DNA of 64,000 bases, from contig NC_060235.2 in the NCBI RefSeq assembly GCF_021155775.2, forward strand, positions 10,897,193 to 10,961,192. The letters run 5' to 3'. Position 1 is the first letter of the stretch; each line of letters begins with the position of its first letter. Shown one piece after another: positions 44,676 through 56,802 of the stretch. The translations under genes were made by a program, and so were the position numbers. This DNA comes from Neodiprion pinetum (Eukaryota > Arthropoda > Insecta > Hymenoptera > Diprionidae). Under the pieces are notes generated by a model. The model ran no database searches and was not told the DNA's origin. It was given only the letters and a program-made list of their open reading frames with translations.

Positions 44676-47404
44676 ATGACTCTGACTGGGCCATACGCTG
44701 TCGTTACGTTTCTCGACGAAGATGATTTTAGTGATGGGGACGATGATATAACGTCCGAAGTTCCAAGTACATGGCTCACTGCTACCAAAACTGAGTGTTG
44801 GTGGCCGAAAACGGCAGACGTAAAATCATACATAACAAAACGAAAGCCCCCTGTAAAAGACAGTAGAAAGTGGACACTCTGCCATGTTAAATTTGAAGGC
44901 TATTACGGTAAATAATTGTATAAACTGCATGTAATAGGCCCCCTTGCTTTTGTGAACTCAATTGAAAATGAAGTGATCGTCTAAAGCTCCGTGATATACT
45001 GTAGAATGCTTCGTGTTTATGCCAAAAAAAAACTATGCAATTTAAAGTACTTGAATGTCACTGAGCGTTTGAAAAAATCTTCCAATCATGATAATTAAGC
45101 AGATCGTAATATGATTCATTTATTCGATTAATAGCGTAATGTAACAAGCTAGGTAGACATAATTGAATATTTACAATTCTCATATTCACAGAAAATTTGG
45201 AGAAAGCTCGGTCTGCGGCTGCAACTAAAAAATCTGAAAGTGAGAGTAGCTCAAGTCAAAGTCAAGGTGATAAACCATATCTTAGAAAAAGGAAACAGCC
45301 GCTTCCTCGCGTAAGGGAAGAATCTACTGATAGGGAAGATTCGCCTGACAGTGAACATCCCACAACAACCTCGATGCCAGAGCCACCGAAACTTGATAAA
45401 AAGAAGAATATGAAACCTTCCGTTACAAATCGATCCACTGATATACCTGATCAGACAGATATTCAAAAAAAAAAATCATCCCCTGATATACCTAATCAGA
45501 CAAATATCCCAAAGTCATCAAAACGAAGCCAAACAAAGAATAGTAATCCACTATCAGACTCTCAGACAATAATAGACATTGAGCATTTACCCATTGATTT
45601 AAACTCGACTAATACGAATACTATTAGTATCCCCCCGGCACGAGCGAAACATATCGTAGGGAAAGATACCAACCTATCGTCAACACCTCATGCATTTGAG
45701 TCTTGGCCCATCGATATTGTAGTAGATGATTTTGACATAAATGCGGATAATGGAACTGCAGGTACATATATGGATAGTATTTTTTTATACAAGTTCCTAA
45801 AGGTGGCATGTGTGCATGAGTGGTCTATGATTTGGATTTAGTAGTGTAGAATAACCTTAATGAATGATAATTGGGTACCGTCAAATTTTTTATTTGGTTG
45901 ATAAGCGTATTTTTTTTTATCTACAGACTTTCTAAGCAGTACAAAAAGACGCGGTGATCCTTCCCTAAATGCTAGTGCTTTACACCATTCTGCTCATCAG
46001 GGTCTAGGAGGGCACTCAATATTATTTGACGGTAGTCTCCCTGACTTATGTAATAGTACGTATATGAGAAATTGCGACATACGCAATGCAAATTTTCTTG
46101 GATCAAAATAATATTCATGGTTCACAATGGAAGTACATGGGCTCTAGTACAATACGATTATTTTGCTTTCAGATTCTCAGGAAAAGACAAGAATACTCAT
46201 AGAGGGTAACCTTAATTCGTTTTTAAAAAATTTTAGAGTGACCAAGTCCTGCTTGAATTTTGTATTCAGTTTCGATTACGTATTTGTGTTTGTACAGAAA
46301 AATTCTCGGCATTAACCACACTATTGGCTGAGATGTTGGTCACTCAACAATTAGTGGATCGACGTTTAGCTGAGATTGAAAAGAAAGTGGGTCAACATGG
46401 AACTGTAGGTCACGGAAAAGATTTTAAAAAGGTTACAGACGATCTTCCATTCAAAAACACTGCTGATATACAAGCGTTTGAAAACAAATTGGCTGATGCA
46501 GATTTTTGCAGTACTTTTGTGATTGATTCATGATGTATTTTTACAAGGGAATTAGCAAGTAGACCTGCTCATTCAATTTTGGACAGAATTGTTTCTTTTC
46601 GTATTCTGAAACATTAACAGACGGTTGAATCAACTGAAAATCAAAAATGCCTCCAATCATTCTTAGATTATGGTAATAAATGTATTGTAAAAAATTCGAC
46701 TCTGATGAGAGTGTGTGTGTAGGAAATTTTTCTGAAGAGGTACGGCTGGGAATCTTAATCACTTTTATTGTATCATGGGAAATTCATAGCAAGAGTATTA
46801 CGATTTGTCTTTTTCTAGTCATTCAAAGATTCAAAAGCCGACTATTTTGGCAAAATTTCAAGCGAGTTTCTCTCTCGAAGATATCCTTTCGAAACAACGA
46901 CCGTTAAATATGTTCCTATGAGAATTGATCAGTCATGTACAGGCATTTTTTTACAAAATATTTGATACATAAACTTTCCAAATGAAAATAATTATCTTTA
47001 TGGTAATATTGTTACTCTCAGGTAAAGTATGTTGGACAAATTGGCGGGAACAGTGCCAAAGAAAATACTTTGAGAATATTGCGACAAGTGTTCACCAACG
47101 ACTTCGCTAAAGACGCTTCATGGTGCGGTCTGAGGGCCAATTTTCAACTTTCAAATTTGAAAGTCACAGCAGCCATCAAAGGTTAGTGTGATTATTGAAG
47201 CTACATTCACAGAACAGTGAGTAGGCATCAATACGACACTAACTTGTATTTAACTCTACAGATGGAGTGAGACTGTCATACACCTGTACAGATAAAGAAT
47301 TTGAAGATACGGTGTCAGAATGGTTCCGCCAAGCTAAACAGCGGTTCAAGAGAGAGAATACAAAAAAGAACGGACCTCAACCACATCCTGCAGCTAATAA
47401 TTAG
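44676..47404 (+). CDS. Seven-exon DUF4806-like protein carried by the transposon
   Basis: Predicted exons: 44,676-44,907; 45,192-45,761; 45,927-46,055; 46,173-46,205; 46,298-46,518; 47,022-47,181; 47,262-47,404. Every intron has GT...AG and the phases fit. Exon 1 encodes an acidic N-terminus with an ECWWPK segment. Exons 2-3 are Ser/Lys/Pro-rich and probably disordered. Exons 5-6 encode a helical domain (LPFKNTADIQAFENKL, then KYVGQIGG...TLRILRQVFTND) that matches my knowledge of DUF4806, a domain often found next to transposon genes in insects. By analogy with the second protein of CACTA elements it may bind the subterminal repeats; that is inference. Confidence 0.6.
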
Positions 47405-48040
47405 TACAGATGATGACGCGCTAAACCATGACAGTTTCCATAAGATGCCCCAAACAGATTTATGGGGTACATAAGAAGGAGATGCAGGTCTCATTTCCCC
47501 ATTATCTTGCCTAGTCTTCGTACCTTTCTAAATATCTAACGTTTACTTTGGTAGTCTATACCAAACAATTAAAGACCTGGAAAGTACAAAGTACAAAGAT
47601 TTATTTTATAGTTTATTCGTGTTCAACGTTGAGAAAATTTTTTACTTAGATTATTAAGATTAAAAAAGACAAATTTGATTGATGAAATATTATATAAAAT
47701 GAGCTACGTGCTCATATTGTTATAGATACACGTACAGTGTGGTCACAATAGAAATATTATACGTAGTATTTGGACATTTTTTTTCACTATTTAAACTTCT
47801 TCTATTTCTTTCACTCTATTCAATATCGACGATTACGTTAATTGTGAGAGTTTTTCTGGCCTTATCAAAACAAACACATCGTCCAGTTACGAGATTGTGA
47901 TAATTTAACCAATAGAATAACAGAGGAAAGCACTGAAGTGTTCGTGCCTTGAAATAGTTTCAATACTATGCCCATCAATGAAGTATAATAAATTAGTAGA
48001 TGACTAAATAAGTTTGAAGAAGAAAAGTATACATACACTC
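47405..48040 (+). other. Non-coding stretch of the transposon
   Basis: A/T-rich, no gene seen. Confidence 0.5.
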
Positions 48041-48199
48041 GACCGCTTCTAACAGCAAGACCCTAACTCACGAGCTCCGCTTGTAAAGACTTATCTCAGG
48101 CACTCTATATAGTCCGATCACAGAGATCGCTATACTCGGAGCTCCTAAGGTCTTTATAACCGGAGCTCGCGAGTTAGGGACTTGCTGTTAGGAGCGGTC
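48041..48199. repeat. Fold-back element (159 bp) inside the transposon
   Basis: Arms of about 49 bases (48,041-48,090 and 48,151-48,199) are inverted copies with few mismatches, beginning GACCGCTTCTAACAGCAAG and ending CTTGCTGTTAGGAGCGGTC. Looks like a small MITE or a strong hairpin. No clear target duplication. Confidence 0.75.
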
Positions 48200-49033
48200 A
48201 ACATGTACTTCAAAGTTCACTTAGTAATGATCTACTATACACGAAGGTATGGCTTCTCTACTTCGCTACTTTCTTAATTTTTTGAACATTAATGCTTATT
48301 ATTCACTTTGTTTGATGAAACGTTTTTTTTCTCCTCCATGTACTATATTTCGACACATATTTCATATCTTTCATAATATTAATATATATACTCAATCAAA
48401 TAAAGGCCTAAATAATAAAATATAATATTAAGATAAACTATTTCTGTGATGTGGATTAGGTAATACAAGAATCAAACATTCAATAATACTGTAAAATGAA
48501 ATTGTTCCTAATATCCAATTAAGCTTTCGAATTTATGTTTGTGTGTTAAATAGGTATATACGTATGAGAATTAGTACAAATGTACGATAAGATCTTTGTA
48601 TGCTCTATTTATGAGCAAGTCAATAAGTAATACATAATATAATAAACGAGAATACTATATCTCACAGAACAATAGTTATATACTTGATACATTTATGGAT
48701 AATTGATCGTGATGTATCTGATACCTACCATCATTTCCTGAAACACCTTAGCGACATGGAGGCTATGTAACTCCGATTTCAAGCGGTGCATGATTGCTAT
48801 GTAGCCTTAACGTAACATTGTGACGTCTCTGTTCTGCCAAATTCACGCTTCAGCAACGTAACTAGCATGTAGCCATTCGACACGATCGTGACAAAACTGT
48901 AGCATGATATGTGGCGGACATTTTAGAGTGCCTGGACCATTACATTCACGTTTCATACAACATACCTGTGATATTCACGGAACTAAGTGTAACATAATTT
49001 ATATGTGTTTGTTAAGAAACTATGTTGCCTGGG
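48200..49033 (+). other. Right end of the transposon
   Basis: No gene. Motifs TTAACGTAACATT and CAACGTAACTAGC lie in the last 250 bases, as at the left end; TIR at the end. Confidence 0.5.
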
Positions 49034-49617
49034 AAGGTTAGTCCAGCGCTGACCGAAGGAGGATGGGCCGCGTCACGATGCGGCCCCGCACTCCCGGGGT
49101 GTTTCGTCCTCACTATAAGAAAAGGCGCACCCAGAGCGTACACGTTGCGACCCGAAAGATGGTGAACTATGCCTGGTCAGGACAAGGTCAGGGGAAACCC
49201 TTATGACGTTCGTAGCGATTCTGACGTGCAAATAGATCGTCGGAACTGGGTAAAGTGGCGAAAGACTAATTGAACCATCCAGTAGCTGGTTTTCTCTGAA
49301 GTTTCCGTCAGGATAGCCGGCACTTGCGTACAAAACGTACCCGAGTCTCATCCGGTAAAGCGAATGATTAGAGGCCTTGGGACCGAAACGACCTCTACCT
49401 TTTTTCAAACTTTGAATAGGTGTATCTCTGCCTTGCTCGAACTATAAAGTCACAAGATTCCGGATCAGAGTGCCAAGTGAGCCACTTTTGGTGAGCAGAT
49501 CTGGCACTATGGGATGAACCAAACGCCGAGTTAAGCCGCCAGAGTCAACGCTTATGGGATAGCATAAAAGGCGATGGTTGCTTGTGAAAGCAGGACGGTG
49601 GCCATGGAAGTCGGAAT

Positions 49618-49652
<35 letters not shown>

Positions 49653-50794
49653 TAACTCGCCCCGAAAATGAATAACGCCGAAACGTCACGCCTATACTTA
49701 GCCGTCATGAAGCCCTGACGAGTAGGACGGTAGCGGCGTTGTGTGCACAAGGGTCTGCGCATGAGCCTGCCTGGAGCCGCCGTCGGTGCAGATCTTGGTG
49801 GTAGTAGCAAATACTCCAGCGAGGCCCTGGAGGACTAACGTGAAGAAGGGTTTCGTGTAAACAGCCGTTGCACACGACTCAGTCGATCCTAAGCCCTAGG
49901 AGAAATCCGATGACGATCTTGGTGTATTTCTATGCCTGACGCGCGCGTCGTGAAGCCGGTGATTGCGAACGTCGGGCCTCGCTCGACGTTCCCCCCGGCG
50001 TGGGCGCGCGCGGTTTGAAATGTGACACACCCGTCAGGCGAAAGGGAATCCGGTTCCTATTCCGGAACCCGGCAGCGGAACCGTTTACAAGTCGGGCCCT
50101 CGCAAGAGAGTTCGTCGGGGTAACCCAAAAAGACCTGGAGACGCCGTCGGGAGATCCGGAAATAGTTTTCTTTTCTGTGTAAGCGTTCGAGTTCTCTGGA
50201 ATCCTCTAGCAGAGAGATAGGGTTTGGAACGCGAAGAGCACTGCCGTTGCGGCGGTGTCTGTTTCTTTCCCTCGGACATCGAAAATCCAGTAGAGGGCCA
50301 CGTGGAGGTCTCGCGCCAGTTCGTATTTATATCCGGAGCAGTTCTCCAAGGTGAAGAGTCTCTAGTAGATAGACTAATGTAGGTAAGGGAATTCGGCAAA
50401 TTGGATCCGTAACTTTGGAATAAAGATACTCTGCGGATCGGGGTGTGTCGGGCTTGGTCGGGAAGCGGGTTTGGCTGACGTGCCGGGTCTGGGCGAGGTG
50501 ATGGTTGATAACCGGATCCCAGCTCGATCCCGTGCCTTGACCTTCCGCGGATCTCCCTTGCTGCGAGGCTTCGGCGGCGGTTCGCCGTTGCCGTCGTCCT
50601 CTTCGGCCGACATTCAACGGTCAGCTCAGAACTGGCACGGACTGGGGGAATCTGACTGTCTAATTAAAACCAAGCATTGCGATAGCCCTAGCGGGTGTTG
50701 ACGTAATGTAATTGCTGCCCAGTGCTCTAAATGTTAACGTGAAGAAATTCAAGCAAGCGCACGTAAACGGCGGCAGTAACTATGACTCCCTTAA
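49034..50794 (+). rRNA. 28S rRNA, middle part, decayed
   Basis: Resumes after the transposon: GGCGCACCCAGAGCGTACAC, GATGGTGAACTATGCCTGGT, GAAAGACTAATTGAACCATC, TAGTAGCTGGTTTTCTCTGA, GGTGGCCATGGAAGTCGGAA and, at the end, GCCCAGTGCTCTAAATG and CGGCAGTAACTATGACTCCC. It stops at CTTAA (50,790-50,794), the position where R2 elements insert. Several changes at invariant positions, so decayed. Confidence 0.9.
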
Positions 50795-51366
50795 AAGACA
50801 CAATGCGATAGCAAAATACCTCGCAGGAAAATTCAGAAAAGCAGAATTCCATGTTGAGGAAGAACCGAGGTTCGACACCGAGGAAGGATTAAGAAAACCT
50901 GATATAACAGCAACTTCAGGACGTACCACCATCATCTTGGACGTAGGTATCACCAGTGACAGGACAGATTCGGAGAAAATGAACCGCGATGAAGTAAACA
51001 AGTATGCCAACAACAACAGCCTCTTCGGGGAAGTAATGAAGAAATACGACTCCCACGAGGTTATCACATTGGGAGCAGTTTTCAGCTGTAGAGGAGTTTG
51101 ATGCGAAACTTCTGCAAATCAACTTCTCGGACGAGGAATACTGCGCCAGCAAGACATCAAGACCATATCGATCAGGATACTAATTGGTGAATTAGCAGAA
51201 TGGAATTTCTTTAACAGCTCAACCACAATGAAAAGAAGAAAAGTTCGAAAACAGAATGGGGTAGGATAGTGCACAAGCCCTACTCGGATATTGAGCTACT
51301 TATCATGATCAATGTGTTGTGGCTATGTATAATGTAATAGATTATACGAATAGTATTCTTTATTAT
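50795..51366 (+). pseudogene. R2-like LINE, 5'-truncated 3' end
   Basis: Begins right at the R2 target site in 28S. It encodes the end of an R2-type restriction-like endonuclease: RHNAIAKYLAGKF, then RKPDI and ILDVGI (the PD...D-x-G core; Lys is not obvious), and GAVFSCRGV before a TGA at 51,099-51,101. The same frame continues afterwards with a plausible C-terminus, so the TGA may be a lesion. This domain nicks the 28S target. No 28S sequence is seen after its 3' end, as an LTR fragment follows directly. Confidence 0.7.
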
Positions 51367-51609
51367 TGTTGGGTTTCAGTTAATGAGTGAGTAGTGGGGA
51401 CTACCCAAACTGGGAAGAGAGTCTCGAGAGCGTGAAGAAGCAGTTGCTCAGTAATCGGCATACAAGAAAGACCGATTCCACGATTACACCAATTATAATT
51501 AATAAGACACCACGTGCTCATTGTAATTATAGCCTATAAATAAAAGTGAGGTTCTTGTTTATTAAACTATTGTCTACATTATTAAATAAAAAAACCCACA
51601 AACACAACA
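51367..51609 (+). repeat. LTR (243 bp) with adjoining primer-binding-like site
   Basis: TGTTGGGTTTC at the start and CACAAACACAACA at the end, with CTATAAATAAAAG (TATA-like) near 51,534 and AATAAA near the end. Followed by TTAGCGACGAGGACGG, close to the primer-binding site common in Mag-type Ty3/gypsy elements. No coding part follows, so it is a remnant. Confidence 0.55.
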
Positions 51610-52194
51610 GTTAGCGACGAGGACGGTGCTGTGACAGGAAAATAAAACTCTTCCTCGACGTCAAAACTCGAATTGACTCCTCGAGAACTCAATCAACCCC
51701 CGAACCCTGATAATCGACACCAACCCTGCAGGTAGAAAACTAGTATAAACTTAATCGTCATCTGTATTGTCAACCTATAAATTAGACCAGGTATCACGCT
51801 CCACGAGGAAAGACTCACACTGCGTTTGACCACGAAATAAGCACCTCTGCCTGCACACGTTGTAGCAGACCGGCAGCAAAGCGAAGACGCTAGATTGGCG
51901 CAGATTAGCTGCGAATAATAAACACACTCCAGTTGTGAGCAGTCCTCGAGGAGTCTCGGCCCTGTGAACTTCGATTCGTCAAATATAATTGTTCTGTGTA
52001 ATAGAACTTCGATCGTCTGTTGTCGACTAAACTAAGTTTGCTATTTAAGAAGGGTAACTTGATCCAGTATATCGACAAGTAGTAAGTAAATAAATTTATA
52101 TATCTTCGCCTATACGCTTTTCTATTAGTAGATAAGCAAGGGGGGTTCTGGATAGAAACACCTTCTTTACCGACCAAGCCGACCAGTCCACCTA
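51610..52194 (+). other. Unidentified stretch after the LTR
   Basis: Probably leader of the same retroelement at first; no gene seen. Confidence 0.35.
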
Positions 52195-52488
52195 TAGTTT
52201 GCCCCAGGCGAAAAATAATATTTTCCACCTACTTCGATTACATAACCAGGTGACGTAACCATGTGACGTTACCGGCTGATGTGCCCACGGCGGCCATTTT
52301 GAAAATAGCGGTCATTTCGACGGCAGCCATTTTGATTTTTTTGATGGCGGCCATTTTGACGGCGGCCATTTTTGATGGCGGCAATTTTGATTTTGTGATG
52401 GCGGCCATTTTGACGGCAGCCATGATTTTTTTTGATATATAGCCAATAGTTTGCCCCAGGCGAAAAATAATATTTTCCACGTACTTCG
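52195..52488 (+). repeat. GGCGGCCATTTTGA minisatellite between two direct repeats
   Basis: About seven diverged units of GATGGCGGCCATTTTGA at about 52,285-52,430. They are flanked by two near-identical copies of about 43 bases (52,195-52,237 and 52,446-52,488, with TTTGCCCCAGGCGAAAAATA in both). Confidence 0.85.
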
Positions 52489-52561
52489 AATACATTCTTT
52501 TACGTTAATCGACCGGATGGTGACATCGCAATTAGATAGACAGGGAATGCCGATGACGATC

Positions 52562-52650
52562 CGTAAACTTTCACGCTAATAGTTTACCCCTAGAGCGAAA
52601 ATTTCACATTCCAATCGCCTAGAGCAAACTATTAGCGTGAAAGTTTTACG
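52562..52650. repeat. Inverted repeat / hairpin
   Basis: Arms 52,562-52,595 and 52,618-52,650 contain TTTCACGCTAATAGTTT and its inverse, with weaker complementarity for another 25 bases outward. It is 140 bases before the PolB start. It could be part of the element's end or an unrelated MITE. Confidence 0.75.
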
Positions 52651-52786
52651 AATCGCCATCAACATCCCCAGCTTTACTTAAAATTAGTACCCATAAAAGA
52701 GACCGGGTCAGCGTGGAGCGATCATTCTAGAGGAAGCTTCGCAACTCTATCTTTGTCAAGTGTGTGTGATCGAAAGAAGAAGAAAC

Positions 52787-55700
52787 ATGGATTCCGAAAA
52801 GTGTTTGAAATTAATACAAATTATGGAAACGGTGTTCAAGATTTTATCTGAAAAATCGTCACCGGCAGAAATTGCAAAATGGATTCGATTCGGAACCCAA
52901 AATACCAGGCTTTTGAATAAAATCTTACGCAACAACGCCTCAACGATCGGGGAGAAGACAAGAATTTTGACTACAATTGGAATTCTGAAATCGTTGACAG
53001 TCAAATTTCAACAATTTCAAAAAGTGGGTGACGGATTACGAAGCCGACGAAGAAGCGATCGAGTACGGTGGGAAGATTTGGAGACAGCTTTCGAGAGTCG
53101 AATTCGAACGGGAGCCATTATCAATCTGCGTCATAAAGATTTGAACAGGTTTTTGGAAGATGCGAAACACCTCGTCGTTGCAAGACTGAAGAAAATTCTA
53201 CGAAAAGTGGGAAGTTTAAAGGCAAACTGTGTCTTGTGTTGTAAATTCAATATAACGAAAAACGCTGAACATGTTGAGGAAATGAAATATTTTAACACCA
53301 GAAACCAAATCATCCTCCAGCCAGCTGACATACACGGGTGGTTCGAAGAGAACGTAAAGCAAAAAGTGTTGGCCAAGGTGGAAGATTTTCAAGAGAGAGA
53401 CTCTGGTTGGTCGCTGACCGAAATAATCAATTTGACTGTAAATATCAACAAGTACGTGCCACTGCGAGGCGGTGTGTTCACATACACACCACTACCCAAA
53501 GATATTCAAGATAAGAAGGCTGTCGTCAACATCCGCAACGGAGACGCATATTGCTTTCTCTGGTCGGTCACCGCAGCCTTCTTTCCAGCCAACAACAATC
53601 CCAGCGAAATCACTTCGTATCCACATTTCAGCTCAGTGCTACAATACGGAGGTTTGCATTTTCCAATGTCTTGAGACCAGATTCCAAAATTTGAGAAACT
53701 TAACAAACTCTCAATTAACGTTTACGGTATAGATAGTGCGGGAAAACAAAAGCGTAGTGAAATTGTACCCATTTATTTGAGTCGAAACAAGTCTGATAAG
53801 CCTAAAATCCATCTTTTAGTAATAGAGTCTGAAAACGACGACGATGACGATGATAGTATGGAAAATATTGAAAAGAATGTAACACATCATTTTGCATGGA
53901 TTCGGAATTTATCACGGCTGACATGTTCCCAAATTTCTAAACATAAATGTCGTACATGGTTGTGCGATAGGTGTCTATCACACTTCCAATCTGAAAGGTG
54001 TTTGATCAAGCACAATGCAGATTGCATGAATTTGAATAAAACCAAAGTTATCTTACCAACAGAAGAGGACAAGATTCTCAAATTTAAAAATTTCAAGCAC
54101 AAAGAAACCGTTCCGTTCTGCGTTTACGCAGATCTAGAATGTTTACTGCAGCCCATACATGAAAGTTTTGGGGAAAATAGAACAATTTATCAGAAGCATC
54201 TTCCGCATAGTATAGCTTACTATCTGCATTGTGCGTATGACGATTCGCTTTCAAAATTCAAAATTAATCGCGGAGAAACTTGCATCCAATGGTTTGTGAA
54301 CGAGTTAAGGGAATTGGCACTTTCGTTAGAGGGATATTACAAGACTGTTGTACCGATGGAACCACTAAATTTCAATCAGATCAACGAATTTGATTTGTCG
54401 GCGGTCTGTCATATTTGTGAAAAACCGTTTACGCCCACAGACGTGAAACATCGTGATCACTGTCATTTCACGGGAAAGTACCGTGGTGCTGCTCACCGCA
54501 GCTGTAATCTAAATTACCAAAATTCGCACACCATCCCAGTGATATTCCACAATCTTTCGGGTTACGATTCGCATTTTCTGATCAAAGCTCTGGGTACGTC
54601 ATTCGAAGGTACTGTCAAACTATTACCTGTCAACAAAGAAAAGTACATTTCCTTCACTAAATTCGTTAAGGGAACGGATGTAACGTTCCGTTTCATAGAT
54701 TCGTACCGTTTCATGCCTAGCAACCTCGATAAATTATCATCGTATCTGGACGATTGCCGAAAAACAATAACACGTAAATTCTGCAGTAGCTTGAACAAAT
54801 TTCGGTTATTGACTAGGAAAGGTGTCTTCCCGTACGAATACATAGACAGTTGGGAGAAGCTCGAGGAGAAACATTTACCAGCCAAAGAACAGTTTTATTC
54901 AAAATTGAACGACCGGAATATATCAGACGACGATTACGCACACGCGTGCGACGTATGGCAAACTTTTAACGTCCAAACTTTGGGAGAGTATTCGGACTTG
55001 TATTTACAGACGGACGTGTTTTTACTGGCTGACGTTTTTCAAAATTTTCGACAGAATTGTTGGACGACGTACAAACTGGACCCGTTACATTACTACACAG
55101 CGCCCGGTCTGTCGTTTGATGCAATGTTAAAATGTACAGGCATCGAACTCGAGCTTCTCACCGACATAGACATGGTTATGTTTATCGAAAAAGGTATTCG
55201 TGGTGGTGTATCACAGTGTTCGAACAGATATGCAAAGGCCAACAACAGGTACATGGGAGAGGAATTCGATCCTGAGATCGAAGAATCTTATCTCATGTAC
55301 TTTGACGTTAATAATTTGTACGGTGCAGCTATGAGCTTTTCTCTGCCATACAGTTCCTTCAAATGGGTATCAGACTTCAGACAATGCGACGTTCTTACCA
55401 TCTCGGACGATGCAGAGTTTGGTTACGTGCTGGAGGTAGATTTAGAATATCCTGCGGAACTGCATGAAACTCATAAGGATTTACCATTGTGTCCGGAGCA
55501 CTATGTACCTCCGATTTCGACCAATAAACAGCCAAAATTGACGCTTACGCTATTTTCCAAGAAAAACTACGTTGTTCACTACAGCGTTTTGAAACAATGC
55601 TTACAATTAGGCTTAAAATTACTTCGAATTCACAGAGTTCTCAAATTCAGGCAAATCCCGTGGCTCAAAAAATATATAGATTTGAATACCGATTTGCGAA

Positions 55701-56521
55701 AAAAATCTGACAACGAATGTGAGAAAAATTTTTACAAGCTAATGAACAACGCAGTTTTTGGCAAAACTATGGAAAACGCGCGAAAGTACAGAGATGTTCG
55801 ATTGATCACCGAATGGGATAGACGGTACGGTGCGAGAGCTACCATAGCCAAGCCTAATTTTCACAGCTGCACCGTTTTCGACAAAGAGATGGTTATCGTC
55901 GAAATGAATAAGACGAAAGTCAAATTGAATAAACCATTGTATGCAGGTTTCTCCATCCTGGATCTATCTAAAACATACATCTATGATTTTCATCACAATT
56001 ACATTAAGCAGAAATTCGGCAACCGAGCAAAATTAATGTACACGGATACCGACAGTTTGATTTACAATTTTACCGTCCCCGACATATACGAACACATGAA
56101 GGAGGACTTGCACAAATTCGACACGTCGGATTATCCTCTTGACAACGTTTACGGAATACCTCGAGCAAACAAAAAAGTTCTCGGCTTGATGAAAGACGAG
56201 AATAACGGGAAAATCATGTCGGAATTTGTAGGGTTACGAGCTAAATTGTACGCATTCCGAGTCTTCGGAGATGAAAAAGACAACAAACGTGCCAAAGGTG
56301 TTAGAGGATCAGCGTTAAGAAAAATAACCTTCAACGATTATTTGGACTGTGCGTTGAAACGTGAAAATCTATCCTCAAATCAGCATTTGATCATGAGTCG
56401 AAAGCATGAGGTATATACCGTAGAACAACAGAAAGTTGCACTGAGCTGGAATGACGACAAGCGGATCGTGTTTCAAAACACGACCGATACGCTTCCGTGG
56501 GGTTACAAGCCTGCACCGTAG
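52787..56521 (+). pseudogene. polB: Protein-primed DNA polymerase B with one in-frame stop
   Basis: One frame of about 1,245 codons interrupted only by TGA at 53,672-53,674, after residue 295. The N-terminal part has a conserved-looking DAYCFLWSVTAAFFP segment. After the stop: a C-x2-C zinc segment (LCDRCLSHF), exonuclease YADLEC, an endonuclease-VII-like HNH zinc motif (VCHICEKPF...HRDHCHFTG), NLSGYDSHFL (Exo II), YLQTDVFLLADVF (Exo III), then polymerase motifs DVNNLYGAAM (A), NNAVFGKTMEN (B) and YTDTDSLIY (C, catalytic DTD). Replicates the element's DNA from a protein primer. Whether the TGA is real or a sequencing error is open. Confidence 0.85.
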
Positions 56522-56802
56522 CTTTATGAATCACCGTAATCTGTGTAGGACTTAATTTATAACTGTACCATGATGTATTATTATTATTATTATGTAGAGC
56601 TTAATTTTTTCAACTGTACCATGATGTATAAAATATTATTATGTAGCATGGTTAATAAGAACGCTCCCAAGTATAAAAAAATTTGTACAACGATGCATAT
56701 GTCTGTTGATTGTCTAAAAAACAAAGATGCATACTTGTCATGTGTCGGGTATAAAATAAAGAGACACACACGTTTTTACAAAAAAATTCATTCATTCAAA
56801 AG
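56522..56802 (+). other. Convergent intergenic stretch with a short direct repeat
   Basis: Between the ends of polB (plus) and the integrase gene (minus). CAACTGTACCATGATGTAT occurs twice (about 56,562 and 56,611, first base differing). No gene seen; presumably polyadenylation sites for both strands. Confidence 0.5.

Larger units (their letters stand above)
40400..49033 (+). mobile_element. DNA transposon inserted in 28S, CACTA/Tnp2-like
   Basis: 8.6 kb bounded by CCCAGGTAAC at the left and its near-inverse GTTGCCTGGG at the right, with AA on both sides as a possible 2-bp duplication (a 3-bp duplication cannot be aligned). 28S sequence is contiguous when this segment is taken out. It encodes a transposase and a spliced DUF4806-like gene. 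Both ends are rich in ACGTAA/TTACGT motifs, like the subterminal repeats of CACTA elements. The TIR and duplication do not match the classical CACTA signature, so the superfamily assignment rests on the transposase. Confidence 0.75.

Noticed and set aside
44676..47404. DUF4806-like gene as an ordinary host gene
   Set aside because: It lies between the terminal repeats of an element that splits 28S, so it is cargo or partner gene of that transposon.
49073..50701. Open frames in the second 28S segment
   Set aside because: The sequence is clearly 28S rRNA; the frames are chance.
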